A DNA stretch of 64,000 bases from assembly GCA_022844345.1 (NCBI GenBank), contig JALHLU010000002.1:225018-289017 (forward strand), read 5' to 3'. The DNA is from Hyphomonadaceae bacterium. GTDB lineage: Bacteria; Pseudomonadota; Alphaproteobacteria; Caulobacterales; Hyphomonadaceae. This document shows positions 47,221-55,558 of this stretch, in pieces (positions within the stretch are counted from its first letter, which is position 1; each line of letters begins with the position of its first letter). Position numbers and translations under genes: made by a program. Below the pieces are notes generated by a model. The model made no database searches. It was not told the DNA's origin and saw nothing but the letters and a program-made list of their open reading frames with translations.

Positions 47221-49083
47221 ATGAATCACAGGGCCCGGAAATTTCCTGCAAAGGCCCTGTTTTTGGGGCTTATCGGCACGGTGCTTGGCGCCTGTTCGCC
47301 GCCAGAAGTCGTTTCTGACCCCCAACTTGTCGCCCTGATCGAGCAGTTTGGAGCCGCCGAAGCCCGCCGCCGGCCCGAGGCGGCAGAGACAATGGGCCTT
47401 CCCGACGCCCTGTTCGGCGGCAAATATGGGGCGCTCTTGGATGACAGATCCATGGCGGCCGTCGAACGGAACCGGATAAGCCGGCTGAACCAGCTGGCGT
47501 CGCTGGAAGGCATCGACCCGGCGACCCTTGGGCCCGACGCCCTGCAGATGCGGGACATTTCGGTCTGGATGCTGGGCGCGGTGACGGCCCTGGATGCGCA
47601 CGGCTATGGCCATGCCGAACTTGGCCGGGCCGGACCCTATGTCATCAGCTTTGCCGATGGCGCCTACACAGACCTTTCAAAGTTCATGACCCTCCATGCG
47701 TCCGTGCGTTCGCGCTCGGACGCCAATGACTGGCTCGCGCGGCTCGATGGCTTGGACGAGGCGATGCGCGACGAGCGCAGGCGGTTCGAGACCGATATCG
47801 CCGCCGGCGCAGCACCGCCCGCCTCCGTGCTCCGCCGCACCCTGGCGAAGGTGCAGCAGCTGGCGCCGGCCAACCCGCGCGAGCATCCGCTCGTCACGCA
47901 TTTCATCGAGGCGCTGGCCCAGATACCCGACATTCCCGAGGACGAGATCGCCGCGCTGGTGAAAAAAGCGAGCGACCTTGTGGGCGGCGAGATCAAGACA
48001 GAGTACCGCCGCCTGAGCGAACTTCTGGATAAGACCCTGAAGGCCGGCGCCGAGGAACCGGGCGTGTGGCGGCTGAAAAATGGCGAGGCCTATTACGCAG
48101 ATGCGCTGCGCCTTCACACCACGACTGACATGTCGGCCAAACAGTTGCACGCTGCAGGCTTGAAGCTGGTCGCCGACCTGTCGGCGGAGATCGATCCGCT
48201 GCTCGCCGAGATCGGACTGGTCGAAGGCGCTGTCGGCGCGCGGCTTCGCGCATTGGCGTCGGACCCGGCCTACCTGCTGCCGGATACGCCGGAAGGGCGC
48301 GTGGCGCTGCTTGCGCTGCTGAACGAGAAGATCGACTGGGCGCAGGCGCAGACCGCGCGCGTGCTGCCAGCGCCGCCGAAGGCGAAGGTGGATATTCGCG
48401 AAGCAGCCACGCTGACGCAGGATTCCGCCTCGAGCGCTTTTTACAAGGCGGCTGCGCTGGATGGATCGCGACCGGCGATCTTCAATGTGAACCTGCGGTC
48501 GACCCTGGACTTCCCGACATGGTCGCTGCCGACGCTGGCTTTCCATGAAGCCGTGCCGGGCCACCACATACAGGCCGGTCTTGCCCGCGAGCGGGCGGGT
48601 CAGGCAACGCTCAGCTATTTCATCAGCGTGCCCGCATTCAGCGAGGGATGGGCGACCTACGCCGAAGACCTCGCCGCAGAGCTGGGCGCGTACACGGACG
48701 ACAAGATGGGGCGGCTTGGGTACCTGCAGGCGATGATCCAGCGGGCGGCGCGGATGGTGGCGGACACGGGCATCCATGCGGAGAAGTGGACGCGGCCGCA
48801 GGCGATTTCATACCTCCAGGACGTGATCGGCATCAGTGCGGCGGAAGCGGAACTGGAGGTGGATCGCATGACGATCTGGCCGGGGCTCGCCTGCAGCTAC
48901 ATGGCCGGGCGGGAGACCATCCGGCGGATGCGCACAGGGGCGGAGCGCGAGCTGAAAGCGGACTTTGATCTCAAGGCTTTTCACGAGGCGATCCTTCTTC
49001 CCGGGCCGCGGCCCCTGCCCGTTCTGGAGGCCGACATTGCGGATTGGGTGGTTGAGCGGCGACCTGCTCCGCCCGTTGAATGA
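47221..49083 (+). CDS. DUF885-family peptidase-like lipoprotein
   Basis: 620 residues. MNHRARKFPAKALFLGLIG followed by TVLGAC is a lipoprotein signal with lipobox. The mature protein is all-helical in style. FHEAVPGHHIQAGLARE holds a zinc-binding HExxxHH-like motif, and SEGWATYAEDLAAELG carries the downstream Glu, as in DUF885 proteins distantly related to M2/M3 metallopeptidases. Substrate unknown; envelope location inferred. No clear ribosome-binding site. Usual family length is 550-620. Confidence 0.85.
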   Translation: MNHRARKFPAKALFLGLIGTVLGACSPPEVVSDPQLVALIEQFGAAEARRRPEAAETMGLPDALFGGKYGALLDDRSMAAVERNRISRLNQLASLEGIDPATLGPDALQMRDISVWMLGAVTALDAHGYGHAELGRAGPYVISFADGAYTDLSKFMTLHASVRSRSDANDWLARLDGLDEAMRDERRRFETDIAAGAAPPASVLRRTLAKVQQLAPANPREHPLVTHFIEALAQIPDIPEDEIAALVKKASDLVGGEIKTEYRRLSELLDKTLKAGAEEPGVWRLKNGEAYYADALRLHTTTDMSAKQLHAAGLKLVADLSAEIDPLLAEIGLVEGAVGARLRALASDPAYLLPDTPEGRVALLALLNEKIDWAQAQTARVLPAPPKAKVDIREAATLTQDSASSAFYKAAALDGSRPAIFNVNLRSTLDFPTWSLPTLAFHEAVPGHHIQAGLARERAGQATLSYFISVPAFSEGWATYAEDLAAELGAYTDDKMGRLGYLQAMIQRAARMVADTGIHAEKWTRPQAISYLQDVIGISAAEAELEVDRMTIWPGLACSYMAGRETIRRMRTGAERELKADFDLKAFHEAILLPGPRPLPVLEADIADWVVERRPAPPVE

Positions 49084-49165
49084 CCTAGATTACGACTGTA
49101 ATCCGACGTAAACCCGCCCCAATCGCGAAGCTTGATGGCTTTAGTGAATCACAGGGGACATCAGC

Positions 49166-50929
49166 ATGAAACACTTCGATTTTGCCGCGTTGGCCGCCGT
49201 ATCCGCGATCGCGCTTGCCGCCTGCACATCCAGCGCACCGGCAGAGACTGACGCCATCGCTGACAATATGGGATCGGGCGCTAGCGTCGCCTCCCAGGAT
49301 GTCCCCGAGGCCGAGTCCCGCGACTCGGTCGCCGTCACGGGCAGCCTGGTCGCTCCACACGCGCCGCCAGCCCCGCCGCCGATGGTGATGCCGGCTCCGA
49401 CACAGATGGCCCGCATGGCGCCGGCCGCGCCCTACGCGCAGACCGCGCCGCAACCCATGCCGGGTGACGTGGTGCGCGACAACTATGAGGACGTCGATAT
49501 CAACCCTGTGAAGGTTGTGGCCGAGGAGCCGGTCTCGACCTTCTCCATCGACGTCGACACGGCGAGCTATTCCAACGTGCGCCGCATGATCAACCAGGGC
49601 TACCTGCCGCCCAAGAACGCCGTGCGCATCGAGGAGCTGATCAATTACTTCGACTATGAATACGCACTGCCGAAGTCGAAGGAGCAGCCATTCGAGACGA
49701 CGGTGAAGATCGTGCCCTCGCCGTGGTCCGAGGGACGCCAGCTGATGCATGTCGCGATCCAGGGCTATGACATCAAGCCGGACGCAAGGCCGCCGTTGAA
49801 CCTCACCCTGCTGATAGACGTGTCGGGATCGATGTCGGACCCGAACAAGCTGCCGCTGGCGGTGCAGTCGCTGAAGCTGTTGGTCAATGAACTGACAGAG
49901 CAGGACACGGTGTCCATCGCAGTTTATGCGGGCGCGGCGGGGGCTGTGCTGGAGCCGACCTCGGGCGCCGAGAAAGCGAAGATCAATGCTGCGCTCGACC
50001 GGCTGCAGGCGGGCGGATCGACGGCGGGCGGCGAAGGGCTGCGGCTTGCCTACAGCCTCGCCAAGCAGAGTTTCCAGAAGGATGGCGTCAATCGCGTGAT
50101 GCTGCTCTCGGACGGCGACTTCAACGTTGGCATCTACGATCCGAACCAGCTTGAAGACCTGGTGAGCCGCGAGCGTGAGAGCGGCGTCTATCTCTCCCTG
50201 CTCGGCTTTGGCGGCGGGAATTACAACGACCTCCTGATGCAGAAGATGGCGCAGGCGGGCAACGGCATCGCGACCTATATCGATACGCTGAACGAGGGCC
50301 GCAAGGTTCTGAATGATGACCTTTCGGGCTCGATGTTCCCGATCGCGAACGATGTGAAGATCCAGATCGAGTTCAATCCGGCGAAGGTCGCCGAGTATCG
50401 CCTGATTGGCTATGAGACCCGCATCCTCAACAAGGAGGATTTCAACAACGACAAGGTCGACGCCGGCGAGATTGGCGCGGGCGCTTCGGTGACGGCGATC
50501 TACGAGATCACACCGGTTGGATCGAAAGCTGTGCTGAATGATCCGAGCCGTTATCAGCCTGTGGCCCAGCCGGTGGCCGGGGCGACGAACGAGTTTGCTT
50601 TCCTCAAAATCCGCTACAAGACGCCGGGCGAGGATACGTCGAAACTGATCAACCGCCCGATCACGGCGGGTGACCAACTCAGCGATATTGCGAAGGCGCC
50701 GGAGGCGACGCGGTTTGCGACTTCGGTTGCGGCGTATGGATCGCTGCTGCGTGGGGACCCCTATCTCGACAAATCCTTCACGTGGGACTCTGTGATCGCG
50801 CTGGCCAATGGCGCCAAGGGCAAGGATGAGTTCGGCTACCGCGCCGAGTTCGTGCAGCTGGCGCGGCTGGCCAAGACGGCGGCGGCGCAGCAGACGCTGA
50901 AGCCCCCGGGTGGCGGCGTGGGGCAATAG
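49166..50929 (+). CDS. VWA-domain lipoprotein (YfbK-like)
   Basis: 587 residues. Signal with lipobox LAAC (about residue 20), a long Pro/Ala/Met-rich linker, then FSIDVDTASYSNVRRMINQGYLPPKNAVRIEELINYF, the YfbK-specific N-terminal block. The VWA domain follows with MIDAS LLIDVSGSMS and MLLSDGDFNVG, and a C-terminal DUF3520-like part (RLIGYETRILNKEDFNNDKVDAGEIGAG). Metal-dependent protein binding at the envelope is expected; the partner is unknown. GGGGACATCAGC precedes the ATG. Its stop lies in the heptamer array described at 50922-50970. Confidence 0.9.
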   Translation: MKHFDFAALAAVSAIALAACTSSAPAETDAIADNMGSGASVASQDVPEAESRDSVAVTGSLVAPHAPPAPPPMVMPAPTQMARMAPAAPYAQTAPQPMPGDVVRDNYEDVDINPVKVVAEEPVSTFSIDVDTASYSNVRRMINQGYLPPKNAVRIEELINYFDYEYALPKSKEQPFETTVKIVPSPWSEGRQLMHVAIQGYDIKPDARPPLNLTLLIDVSGSMSDPNKLPLAVQSLKLLVNELTEQDTVSIAVYAGAAGAVLEPTSGAEKAKINAALDRLQAGGSTAGGEGLRLAYSLAKQSFQKDGVNRVMLLSDGDFNVGIYDPNQLEDLVSRERESGVYLSLLGFGGGNYNDLLMQKMAQAGNGIATYIDTLNEGRKVLNDDLSGSMFPIANDVKIQIEFNPAKVAEYRLIGYETRILNKEDFNNDKVDAGEIGAGASVTAIYEITPVGSKAVLNDPSRYQPVAQPVAGATNEFAFLKIRYKTPGEDTSKLINRPITAGDQLSDIAKAPEATRFATSVAAYGSLLRGDPYLDKSFTWDSVIALANGAKGKDEFGYRAEFVQLARLAKTAAAQQTLKPPGGGVGQ

Positions 50930-50970
50930 GTTCTGGGCAATCGGCATTAGGCAGTAGGCAGTAGGCAATT
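50922..50970. repeat. Imperfect heptamer tandem repeat
   Basis: Seven 7-base units in register, beginning inside the last codons of the VWA gene: GGCAATA, GGTTCTG, GGCAATC, GGCATTA, GGCAGTA, GGCAGTA, GGCAATT. They end just before the ribosome-binding site of the next gene. Confidence 0.7.
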
Positions 50971-50983
50971 GGGGGGAGCGGCT

Positions 50984-51514
50984 ATGGTGGGAACTCACGG
51001 GCGTCTTGCGCTGGCAGCGATGATTGCAATGCTTATCTCGTCACCGGCGTCTGGCGTTCCGCCTACTCCCACCAATAACCTGAAGCTCGGCGATCTCTGT
51101 CTATCGCTGCATAACATCGGTCCAATTCCAAAGCAGTTCGAGACGACTTCCGCAGTCGAAATCGGGGGCGCTGAACGACACACATTCAAGGCCGATGGGT
51201 TTGGCAGGCTTGAAATCGCCTTCACGCCGACAAGCCTTTCGGAGTGCCGAGAAGCCGGCCTGGAAATCGACAGCTTCCGGGGAATGCATCGCGGAGACCG
51301 ATTGGAATCCCGTGCATGCCTCTCGACCGACAAGGCCGGCGAATATCTTGATGTATCCCTGATGCAGTTCATCGAAGAGTTGCGGCCTCCGGGCCAGGGG
51401 CAGCCGCGCGGCATCACAGCCATCCAGTTCTGTTCGATCTCGGACGTACCGGGCATGTTCTGGAGACAGACAGTCCGATATGGCCCTCAACAGCTCGTAC
51501 GCCGCGTTGATTGA
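50984..51514 (+). CDS. Exported hypothetical protein
   Basis: 176 residues, starting MVGTHGRLALAAMIAMLISSPASG, a signal peptide, at an ATG preceded by GGGGGGAG. The mature part has Cys in LGDLCLSLHN, LSECREAG, RACLSTD and IQFCSISD, which may form disulfides. No recognised family. It follows the VWA gene by 54 bp, mostly heptamer repeats, and may be co-transcribed. Confidence 0.6.
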   Translation: MVGTHGRLALAAMIAMLISSPASGVPPTPTNNLKLGDLCLSLHNIGPIPKQFETTSAVEIGGAERHTFKADGFGRLEIAFTPTSLSECREAGLEIDSFRGMHRGDRLESRACLSTDKAGEYLDVSLMQFIEELRPPGQGQPRGITAIQFCSISDVPGMFWRQTVRYGPQQLVRRVD

Positions 51515-51550
51515 GCAGGTCGTCGTGATCTGCCGTCCTCATAAAGAGTC

Positions 51551-51578
51551 GGGCCCTGCGGAGTGATCCGCAGGGCCC
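51551..51578. terminator. Bidirectional hairpin between convergent genes
   Basis: Perfect 12-bp stem GGGCCCTGCGGA/TCCGCAGGGCCC with a GTGA loop. It lies between two convergent hypothetical genes. Confidence 0.6.
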
Positions 51579-51667
51579 GCTTCCCGTCAGGCGCTTCGGT
51601 GTGGAGACCAGCGGAGACTGAACGCCCACGCACACCGAACGACGAGGTCTTGTGAAAGGCCCTGCCC

Positions 51668-52027
51668 CTAGGCAGCGATGGCCATGTCTTCGAGGGCCAG
51701 TTCGCTGCCGGAGGCGAAGACAGGATCGAGGCCGGCGGCCAGGTCGGCGGCCTCACGGCGGCGGGCCGTGATGTCCGTGTTGCGGCGGATGAAGATCGCC
51801 GTGGCGCCATAGCGGCGCGCTTCACGCCAGCGCCAGAAGGTGGCGACGTCGCCTTCGGTGCCGCCCTGGTCGGCGACGCGGATCACGCGCCAGCCCTTGC
51901 CCTCGGGGGCTGCGAACAGAACGACGCCGGGGACTTTGGCCCAATCGGCTTCAGCGCCCATGCGCTCGAACCTGTAGGAGGCGCCGTTCGCGCCGCAGAA
52001 ATTGGCAACTCCGTTGGACAGCGTCAT
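51668..52027 (-). CDS. Hypothetical protein
   Basis: 119 residues from MTLSNGVANFCGANGASYRFERMG, an ATG with GGAGC 12 bases upstream; the frame is open 17 codons further but with no ribosome-binding site. It contains GVVLFAAPEGKGWRVIRVADQGG and a WRWREARRYGATAIFIRRN stretch, suggesting a small alpha/beta protein. No family recognised. Confidence 0.55.
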   Translation of the reverse strand: MTLSNGVANFCGANGASYRFERMGAEADWAKVPGVVLFAAPEGKGWRVIRVADQGGTEGDVATFWRWREARRYGATAIFIRRNTDITARRREAADLAAGLDPVFASGSELALEDMAIAA

Positions 52028-52460
52028 GTTCTTGCTCCGTTCTTTTCTCGTTTGTATTCCCTTTTTGTTCTCACGCAAGATGGTTTGCGGAAGTTTTTCG
52101 TAAACGAGAGGTTAAGGCGCGGACGATGGCAGGCTGCGTCCTGCCCCCACTCGCGCCGTCGCAACGGTGTCATCCTCGGGCTTGTCCCGAGGATCCCGGT
52201 TGGGAGCTGCGGGGGGATGCGTTGGCTTTCCCGCTGGCGTGGCAACCGAGATTCTCGGGACAAGCCCGAGAATGACCCCATGAAGGTTTCGCTCCGGGAG
52301 ATAAACCCGCGCATGTCGCGCGTATCGCGCATTGCGCGTGGGGCGTGCGTGGGGCGCGCAGCGGGCACGGCTGCGCCGGCGGGGCGCTTGGCGAGCGTTT
52401 GGGCGCGGGAGCGCGTTCTCGCAGGGGACTGCGAGGCGGGGAGCTTGCGCTGAGGCTGGG
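52028..52460. other. 433-bp spacer holding a REP pair, no gene
   Basis: Contains the family-2 palindromic repeat pair at 52169-52276 and GC-rich sequence with CGCGCGCAT-like short runs. No supported coding region. Confidence 0.55.
52169..52276. repeat. REP-type palindromic repeat pair (family 2)
   Basis: GTCATCCTCGGGCTTGTCCC... (52169-52195) and GATTCTCGGGACAAGCCCGA... (52250-52276) are each self-complementary, and the second is the inverted form of the first. This CTTGTCCCGAGGATC/GGGACAAGCCCGAG type is widespread between alphaproteobacterial genes (recalled). Confidence 0.75.
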
Positions 52461-53426
52461 TCATGTCGTGTCGGGCTCCGTCCAGCTGAGGGCGAAATAG
52501 CAGAGCGCCTGGGAGTAGCCTGCGTGGAACGGGATCAGCGTGCCGAGCACGTTGGCTGACATGGCGAGGTGGCCGCGCGCCTTGGGGGCCGGGACAAGCG
52601 AGAGACGGTAGGCGATCTCGCGGCGGCGATTCATGGCGTGGGCGGCGCGCTGGATCAGCGCTTCGGGATTGGCGACCAGTTCTTCGAGCAGGGCGAGGCG
52701 CGCCTGCAGCTCTGTCGCATCGAGGAGTTGGGGGACGGTTTTCTTTTCGAGCCTGGGCTGCGCGGCTTGCTTGGGAGCCTGCTGCGGCCGGGGCTGATCG
52801 GCAAGCTCCAGCTCTTCCATGGCGGCGCGGTATTCGGCCTCGGCTTCGGCCCTGGCGGCGGCGAGGTCGAGCGTGGCGCCCCAGCGGTCAAACTCTTCGG
52901 CCGTCAGCTCGATCGGTTTCTTCGCGATGTGCGTGTGGTGCGTGTGGGGAGAGTCGCCGCTTTTGGGCGGCGCTGCCGGGCGGGCGCCCGGCGGTCCGGA
53001 GGTCAGCGTGTCGGAGTGGGCGCTGGTGCGCGGCGTAGATTGCGCTGCGGACCTGTCGATGAGGACGGCGGTGGTGGCGAGTTTGGCGCCGGTCTTTGAC
53101 CAGACGATCTTGAAGAGGCGGAAGCCGATGGCCTTGCGGACGATGGCTTTGGGCGTGTGGCGGGCGCGGGTTGTCGCGTCGGTCTTGGGCGCGGGGCTCC
53201 AGCGCGCGGCGGTGTCGAGCGTGATGGCGGTGGCGGCGACGAGGACGAGGCGGCGCAGCAGGGCTTCGATCTCGAAGATCGACGTGCGGATCGGCGCGAG
53301 TTCGTCGCGGGTGAGGTGGTTGCGGGAGTGCTGGTGGTTGTGCAGGGCCGCACTCAGCCAGTCGCGCAGGAGCTGCCAGTATGGCGCGAGGGCGGTGTTG
53401 AGGATGGCGGCGTTGGCCGGGTGCAT
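52461..53426 (-). CDS. Hypothetical helical protein
   Basis: 321 residues from MHPANAAILNTALAPYWQLL; an ATG 17 codons upstream is possible. The protein is helical and Ala/Leu/Arg-rich, with a Pro/His-rich middle (GDSPHTHHTHIAKKP), a Glu/Ala-rich coiled stretch (LDLAAARAEAEAEYRAAMEELELADQ) and a final ALIQRAAHAMNRRREIAYRLSLVP segment. Not recognised. Two 12-bp direct repeats (TGTAGGAAACAG on this strand) lie 100-135 bp upstream and may regulate it. Confidence 0.6.
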   Translation of the reverse strand: MHPANAAILNTALAPYWQLLRDWLSAALHNHQHSRNHLTRDELAPIRTSIFEIEALLRRLVLVAATAITLDTAARWSPAPKTDATTRARHTPKAIVRKAIGFRLFKIVWSKTGAKLATTAVLIDRSAAQSTPRTSAHSDTLTSGPPGARPAAPPKSGDSPHTHHTHIAKKPIELTAEEFDRWGATLDLAAARAEAEAEYRAAMEELELADQPRPQQAPKQAAQPRLEKKTVPQLLDATELQARLALLEELVANPEALIQRAAHAMNRRREIAYRLSLVPAPKARGHLAMSANVLGTLIPFHAGYSQALCYFALSWTEPDTT

Positions 53427-53525
53427 GCGGGGTAGAGTAGGCGCGGAATGGGGCCGGCTGATTGAGGAAGGGCCCATCCTGCAAATGGCGAGCGCATCGC
53501 GTTGATTTTGTGGGCGTGGCGGATT

Positions 53526-53561
53526 CTGTTTCCTACAGTTGTGCGAACGCTGTTTCCTACA
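53526..53561. promoter_or_regulatory. Pair of 12-bp direct repeats
   Basis: CTGTTTCCTACA occurs at 53526-53537 and 53550-53561, start to start 24 bp (just over two helix turns), upstream of the minus-strand hypothetical gene. This is operator-like spacing; no factor is identified. Confidence 0.45.
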
Positions 53562-53578
53562 AATGCGGGAGAGTTGCG

Positions 53579-53702
53579 CCCTCCTCCCCCTTGTGGGGAG
53601 GAGGTAGGAGGTGGGGGGCGGCTCGGCGTTCGCGATGAAAGCGAGAGCTTACCGTCCCACGGCCCCCCTCACCCCACCCTCTCCCCACAAGGGGGAGAGG
53701 GG
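53579..53702. repeat. Palindromic repeat pair (family 3)
   Basis: CCCTCCTCCCCCTTGTGGGG... (53579-53618) and its inverted partner CCCTCTCCCCACAAGGGGGA... (53663-53702) enclose a 44-bp centre. The CCCCACAAGGGGGAGAGGGG form is a frequent intergenic repeat in proteobacteria (recalled). Confidence 0.7.
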
Positions 53703-53770
53703 AGCGATGAGCTAGCAGATCTAAACGTGGACGGATGTGTCGTTGCTGCGTCAGCGCGCAGACACGAAAC

Positions 53771-54067
53771 CTAGAGCAGCACTTCGACGACAAATCGGAT
53801 CATGATGCCGCAAGCCAGCAAGGCGATGACCGCTGCGTAGTAGGTCAGCAGGCGACGCCAGCCGCTGAGTGCTGCGATCCACAATGGCGCCGTCAACAGG
53901 ACGACACACACGCCAATCGCGCCCCACACGACAAGGGGATGCGTGTACATGAAGGCCATGCCGTAGGCGAAGGACAGGTAGGCTGCGAGCAGGATCAACA
54001 CGACAGAACCGACAAAGGCGAGCCATCTGCGCGCCGTTCGACCCTTGGTGCTGGACGTGTCGGTCAT
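53771..54067 (-). CDS. Small membrane protein
   Basis: 98 residues with three hydrophobic segments (about 16-35, 42-62 and 70-94) and a Thr/Arg-rich cytoplasmic start (MTDTSSTKGRTARR). It ends 19 bp before the stop of smpB on the same strand side, i.e. downstream of smpB, and could be the last gene of dapA-smpB. Function unknown. Confidence 0.6.
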   Translation of the reverse strand: MTDTSSTKGRTARRWLAFVGSVVLILLAAYLSFAYGMAFMYTHPLVVWGAIGVCVVLLTAPLWIAALSGWRRLLTYYAAVIALLACGIMIRFVVEVLL

Positions 54068-54086
54068 TCACCACACCGAAGCTTGC

Positions 54087-54596
54087 TCAGCCCCTATCCC
54101 TCAGGATGCGGCCTTTCTGGCGGTCCCAGTCGCGTTTCTTTTCGACGTCGCGTTTGTCGGGGGCTTTGCGGCCGGTGGCGAGGGCGAGTTTGATCTTCGC
54201 CATGCCGGTGGGGCCGAAATAAAGTTCGAGGGGGACGAGCGTGCGCCCTTCCCTGTCGACGGCGCCCATGAGGCGGTTGAACTCGCGCTTCTTGACCAGG
54301 AGGATGCGCTTGCGGCCGGGGTCGTGGTTGAACTGGCCGGCGGGCGCGTACATCGGGATGGTGGAGTTGACCATCACGATCTGGCCGTCTTCCTCGCGCG
54401 CATAGGCCTCGGCGATGTTGGCGCGGCCTTCGCGCAGGGATTTCACTTCGGAGCCGGTGAGCACGATGCCGACTTCGATGCTGTCGATGATCTCGTAGTT
54501 GCGGCGGGCCTGGCGGTTTTCGGCGACCATCTTCTGCGCGAGCTGGCGCTGGGATTTGCCTTTGGGGTTGGCGCCGGATTTGGGTGGGTGGGCCAT
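54087..54596 (-). CDS. smpB: SsrA-binding protein SmpB
   Basis: 169-residue RNA-binding partner of tmRNA, needed to rescue stalled ribosomes. It begins [36 protein letters not shown], keeps [23 protein letters not shown], and ends with the basic tail [27 protein letters not shown]. The ATG overlaps the dapA stop (TGATG), so the two are coupled. No tmRNA gene is in the window. Confidence 0.96.
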   Translation of the reverse strand: MAHPPKSGANPKGKSQRQLAQKMVAENRQARRNYEIIDSIEVGIVLTGSEVKSLREGRANIAEAYAREEDGQIVMVNSTIPMYAPAGQFNHDPGRKRILLVKKREFNRLMGAVDREGRTLVPLELYFGPTGMAKIKLALATGRKAPDKRDVEKKRDWDRQKGRILRDRG

Positions 54597-55474
54597 CAGA
54601 GCACGCCGGCTTCCTTCATGGCCGCCTCGATTTCCTTGCGGACGTCGGCGGACTGGACGGTGACGAGCGGCAGGCGGACTTCGTCGGCGCAGAGACCGAG
54701 GAGGGAGAGTGCGTATTTGGCAGGCGCGGGGCTGGCTTCGAGGAACATGGCGCGGTGGAGGCGGGCCAGCGTGTCGTTGAGGCGGCGGGCTTCGGCATAG
54801 TCGCCGCGCAGGGTCGCTTCCTGCATGGCGGCGCACTGGTAGGGCGCGACGTTGGCGGTGACGGAGATGCAGCCCACCCCGCCCTGGGCGTTGAAGCCGA
54901 CGGCGGTTCCATCTTCGCCCGAGATCTGGATGAAGTCCTTGCCCGCGAGCGCGGTGTGGCGGGCGATGCGGTTGAGATCGGCGGACGCGTCCTTGATCCC
55001 GATGACGTTGGGCAGTTTCGACAGGCGGCCAATCAGTTCGGGTTGCATGTCGGAACCTGTGCGACCGGGCACGTTGTAGAGGAAAATTGGCAGCTGGACG
55101 GCTTCCGTCAAAGTTTTGTAGTGCGCATAAACGCCTTCTTGGGTCGGCCTGTTGTAATACGGGTTCACGACAAGGGCCGCGTGCGCGCCGACCGCCTTTG
55201 CATGCTGGAGGAGGCTGATCGCCTCGTCCGTGGAATTGGAGCCGGCCCCCGCAATGACCGGAACGCGCCCTGCAGCCGTCTTGACGCAGAGTTCCACGAC
55301 TGCCTGGTGTTCCTCGTGCGACAGTGTCGAGGCCTCGCCGGTTGTTCCGCAGACGACCAGACCGTGCGTGCCGGCGGCGACCTGGCGCTCGACCAGGGCC
55401 GCAAACGCCTTCTCGTCCACTTTTCCCGCACGGAAAGGGGTTACGAGGGCCGGCATGGAGCCTTTGAACAGCAT
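54596..55474 (-). CDS. dapA: 4-hydroxy-tetrahydrodipicolinate synthase
   Basis: 292-residue enzyme condensing pyruvate with aspartate semialdehyde in the lysine/diaminopimelate pathway. Motifs: [14 protein letters not shown], the Tyr of [10 protein letters not shown], the Schiff-base Lys in [13 protein letters not shown], and [14 protein letters not shown]. It starts [14 protein letters not shown]; the open frame far upstream on this strand is antisense to the lytic transglycosylase gene and is not coding. Divergent from that gene, 84 bp apart; translationally coupled to smpB. Confidence 0.96.
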   Translation of the reverse strand: MLFKGSMPALVTPFRAGKVDEKAFAALVERQVAAGTHGLVVCGTTGEASTLSHEEHQAVVELCVKTAAGRVPVIAGAGSNSTDEAISLLQHAKAVGAHAALVVNPYYNRPTQEGVYAHYKTLTEAVQLPIFLYNVPGRTGSDMQPELIGRLSKLPNVIGIKDASADLNRIARHTALAGKDFIQISGEDGTAVGFNAQGGVGCISVTANVAPYQCAAMQEATLRGDYAEARRLNDTLARLHRAMFLEASPAPAKYALSLLGLCADEVRLPLVTVQSADVRKEIEAAMKEAGVL

Positions 55475-55558
55475 GGTCGCGAAAAATCCTGATTGGTCAG
55501 CTAGTATCGGGCGGATGGGTATAGTCGAACATCCGGCGACTCGCGGGATAATCATTTG

